DNA of 21,889 bases from CAZVQX01 sp964629735. GTDB lineage: Bacteria; Bacillota_I; Bacilli_A; RF39; UBA660. A program made the translations under genes and the position numbers. The notes beneath the pieces were generated by a model. That model was not told the DNA's origin. It did not search any database and saw only the letters and a program-made list of their open reading frames with translations. Where the stretch lies: contig CAZVQX010000013.1 in assembly GCA_964629735.1 (NCBI GenBank), positions 1-21,889 of the forward strand. The letters run 5' to 3'. Shown piece by piece: positions 20,642 to 21,889 of this stretch. How positions within the stretch are numbered: the stretch's first letter is position 1; every line of letters begins with the position of its first letter.

Positions 20642-20670
20642 ATTATATTTTTTTAATAATAATATATGAT
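20642..20670 (-). promoter_or_regulatory. Candidate sigma-E-type promoter of gerQ
   Basis: On the minus strand, ATCATATA (20670-20663) and AATATAAT (20649-20642) are 13 bases apart, close to sigma-E boxes and the same spacing as the yabP candidate. No good vegetative -35 is present. Low certainty because of the A+T-rich background. Confidence 0.35.
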
Positions 20671-20675
20671 CTTTA

Positions 20676-20704
20676 TTGAAAAAAAGATAAATGTGATATA
20701 TAAT
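20676..20704 (+). promoter_or_regulatory. Promoter of tRNA-Val
   Basis: TTGAAA (20676-20681) and TATAAT (20699-20704), 17-base spacer. Transcription would start near 20711, about six bases before the mature tRNA. Confidence 0.8.
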
Positions 20705-20716
20705 ATTATTGTTATT

Positions 20717-20793
20717 GGATGATTAGCTCAGTTGGTTAGAGTGCTACGTTGACATCGTAGAGGTCACAGGTTCGAGTCCTGTATTATCCACCA
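20717..20793 (+). tRNA. tRNA-Val (anticodon GAC)
   Basis: A complete 77-base cloverleaf. The acceptor stem 20717-20723 pairs with 20783-20789 (one G-U). The D-arm starts with the usual TAGCTCAG, the anticodon stem CTACG/CGTAG (20744-20748, 20756-20760) encloses a loop with GAC at 20751-20753, and the T-arm has GGTTCGAGTCC. Discriminator A is followed by encoded CCA (20791-20793). It reads GUC/GUU codons. Own promoter and terminator. Confidence 0.97.
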
Positions 20794-20803
20794 TTTGTTA
20801 ATT

Positions 20804-20834
20804 AATATCATTTATTTACAAGTGATATTTTTTT
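20804..20834 (+). terminator. Intrinsic terminator of tRNA-Val
   Basis: AATATCATTT (20804-20813) pairs with AAGTGATATT (20820-20829), one G-U, around six bases, followed by T to 20834. Confidence 0.85.
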
Positions 20835-20866
20835 ATTGATAAGATTTAAAAATAATAAAATAGTAT

Positions 20867-20891
20867 AAAAAAACCTTAATAAAAATTAAGG
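20867..20891 (-). terminator. Intrinsic terminator of the ZIP transporter gene
   Basis: Read on the minus strand, CCTTAAT (20891-20885) pairs with ATTAAGG (20880-20874) around four bases and is followed by seven T (20873-20867). It lies 12 bases past the stop. Confidence 0.87.
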
Positions 20892-20903
20892 ATTTATATA
20901 TTT

Positions 20904-21617
20904 TTATGGAATTAAAAAAGCCAATGCAATACCAATCATAATCCCAATATTAGCATATTCACTTTGTGTACTGTGACCATGAGGTATTAATTCATCACTT
21001 GCAATATATATCATAGCTCCAGCTGCAAAAGCCATAGAAGTAGCAATAAATTTGGGAGAGATATTTACTAAAACAATCCCAAATATTGTACCGAAAAAAG
21101 TAGATAATCCTGTCATAGTTGTAATAAAGATAATTCTTTTTTTATCAACTCTACCCAAATATAATGGTAATGCGACAGCCATCCCTTCAGCTATATTATG
21201 TAATCCAATAATCATTGCTGTGAAAAGTCCTAATTGTTCTGATACTGAGCTACTTGCTCCAATGGCAATTCCCTCAGGTAAATTATGAATAGCGATGCCA
21301 ATTGCAATAAAATAGCCCATTTTTAAATAATCATTATTATTTGCTTCTTCTTTATGAATATGTGGTGTAAAAGTATCTACTAGCCACATAAAAAAAGCAC
21401 CAATAATAAATCCAATAGCAGTAAATAAAACATCACCAGTTTCTAAACTATTGGGAATCAAACTGAGTAACGAAACTCCAATCATTATTCCGGATGCAAA
21501 CCCTAATGCCAGAGACATTATTTTGTCAGTTGGTTTTTTTATTAATATACTAATAATTGAACCTAACCCCGTTACTAAACCAGCTAGTAAACTAAATATT
21601 AAAACATTTATGTTCAA
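20904..21617 (-). CDS. ZIP family divalent metal transporter (ZupT-like)
   Basis: A 237-residue membrane protein with about eight hydrophobic segments. Two metal-site helices are clear: IAIHNLPEGIAIG (starting near residue 106) and IGLHNIAEGMAVALP (near residue 137), the HNxPEG and HNxxEG signatures of TM4 and TM5 in ZIP transporters. A short His-containing loop (PHIHKEE) lies between TM3 and TM4, and SDELIPHGH occurs near the C-terminus. ZIP proteins bring zinc, iron or manganese into the cytoplasm; ZupT-like (GufA-type) is the closest group. The start is TTG at 21617, with AAGGTGG six bases upstream. It is a single-gene unit between two tRNA genes. No metal-regulator operator was recognised. 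Confidence 0.93.
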   Translation of the reverse strand: MNINVLIFSLLAGLVTGLGSIISILIKKPTDKIMSLALGFASGIMIGVSLLSLIPNSLETGDVLFTAIGFIIGAFFMWLVDTFTPHIHKEEANNNDYLKMGYFIAIGIAIHNLPEGIAIGASSSVSEQLGLFTAMIIGLHNIAEGMAVALPLYLGRVDKKRIIFITTMTGLSTFFGTIFGIVLVNISPKFIATSMAFAAGAMIYIASDELIPHGHSTQSEYANIGIMIGIALAFLIP

Positions 21618-21651
21618 ACTTTACCACCTTTTCTACTTATATAGTAATAAA

Positions 21652-21680
21652 ATTATAACACTTGTTTTAGAGATAGTAAA
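21652..21680 (-). promoter_or_regulatory. Promoter of the ZIP transporter gene
   Basis: On the minus strand, TTTACT (21680-21675) and TATAAT (21657-21652), 17-base spacer, with TG one base before the -10. Leader about 28 bases. Confidence 0.7.
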
Positions 21681-21727
21681 GATTTGTAATTTTTTTTAAA
21701 ATTATAGTTTCCTAATATAAAAAAATA

Positions 21728-21736
21728 TGATACAAT
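21728..21736 (+). promoter_or_regulatory. Extended -10 promoter of tRNA-Lys
   Basis: TG (21728-21729), one base, then TACAAT (21731-21736). The -35 is poor. Predicted start near 21743, 14 bases before the tRNA. Confidence 0.55.
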
Positions 21737-21756
21737 ATATAAGTATTAAAAGTTAT

Positions 21757-21832
21757 GTCTCGTTAGCTCAGCTGGTAGAGCAATTGACTCTTAATCAATG
21801 GGTCACAGGTTCGAATCCTGTACGGGACACCA
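21757..21832 (+). tRNA. tRNA-Lys (anticodon CTT)
   Basis: A complete 76-base cloverleaf. Acceptor 21757-21763 pairs with 21822-21828 (one G-U). The anticodon stem ATTGA/TCAAT encloses CTCTTAA, anticodon CTT, so it reads AAG. T-arm GGTTCGAATCC, discriminator A, encoded CCA (21830-21832). In this A+T-rich genome AAA dominates, so a second Lys tRNA with TTT is expected elsewhere. Confidence 0.97.
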
Positions 21833-21845
21833 TAATGAATATTAA

Positions 21846-21869
21846 AGATTGCAGAAATGCAATTTTTTT
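21846..21869 (+). terminator. Intrinsic terminator of tRNA-Lys
   Basis: ATTGCA (21848-21853) pairs with TGCAAT (21858-21863) around a GAAA tetraloop, followed by T to 21869. Confidence 0.88.
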
Positions 21870-21889
21870 ATTAAATAAAAAGACGAATT

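Noticed and set aside
21052..21699. Plus-strand open frames opposite the ZIP transporter gene (21052-21288, 21451-21699)
   Set aside because: The minus-strand frame carries the HNLPEG and HNIAEG signatures; the plus frames are its shadows.

Overview
The window is strongly A+T-rich, densely coded DNA from a low-GC Gram-positive bacterium. The gene set (infC-rpmI-rplT behind an L20 leader, spoVG, yabG-veg, yabP-yabQ-divIC, gerQ, cse60, clpC, mraY/murE) points to a walled, probably endospore-forming member of the Bacilli. The low GC, short genes and many TTG starts suggest a streamlined uncultured lineage such as the gut RF39/Erysipelotrichia-like groups; that placement is inference. There is no stretch above 300 bases without a gene and no insertion sequence, phage or CRISPR array.

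Left edge (1-533): the end of one protein and a complete small prepilin-like protein. 558-2033: a consensus sigma-A promoter, an L20-type attenuating leader, then infC, rpmI and rplT. infC appears to start at ATC, and rplT carries an extra C-terminal Rho-N/SAP-like module.

2056-9813: a compact same-strand run of seven genes: HAD-type nucleotidase-like protein, leucine-rich-repeat/transglutaminase-like protein, HD-domain protein with an uncharacterised (possibly ADP-ribosyltransferase-like) C-terminal half, CYTH phosphatase, two tandem murE paralogues and mraY. The first four are closely spaced or overlapping and lead directly into murE. They are the best candidate here for an undescribed functional unit. 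A terminator-like hairpin that contains the Shine-Dalgarno sequence of the second murE lies between the two murE genes.

9865-13903: a multi-pass transporter, a YgjP-type metallopeptidase, the small sporulation gene cse60 and a MurJ/SpoVB-type flippase. 13972-17162: a ClpC-type AAA+ unfoldase and a protein of unknown function that looks like a zincin-type peptidase with its zinc ligands lost.

17184-19684: a condensed version of the Bacillus yabG-veg / spoVG / yabP-yabQ-divIC neighbourhood (sporulation protease, Veg, SpoVG, coat/cortex morphogenesis, cell division). On the minus strand follow lemA and gerQ, then a plus-strand tRNA-Val(GAC), a minus-strand ZIP metal transporter and a plus-strand tRNA-Lys(CTT).

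Two window-wide regularities stand out. Most terminator hairpins overlap the stop codon of the preceding gene, and many promoters are extended -10 elements only about 15-20 bases upstream of the start codon, giving very short leaders.
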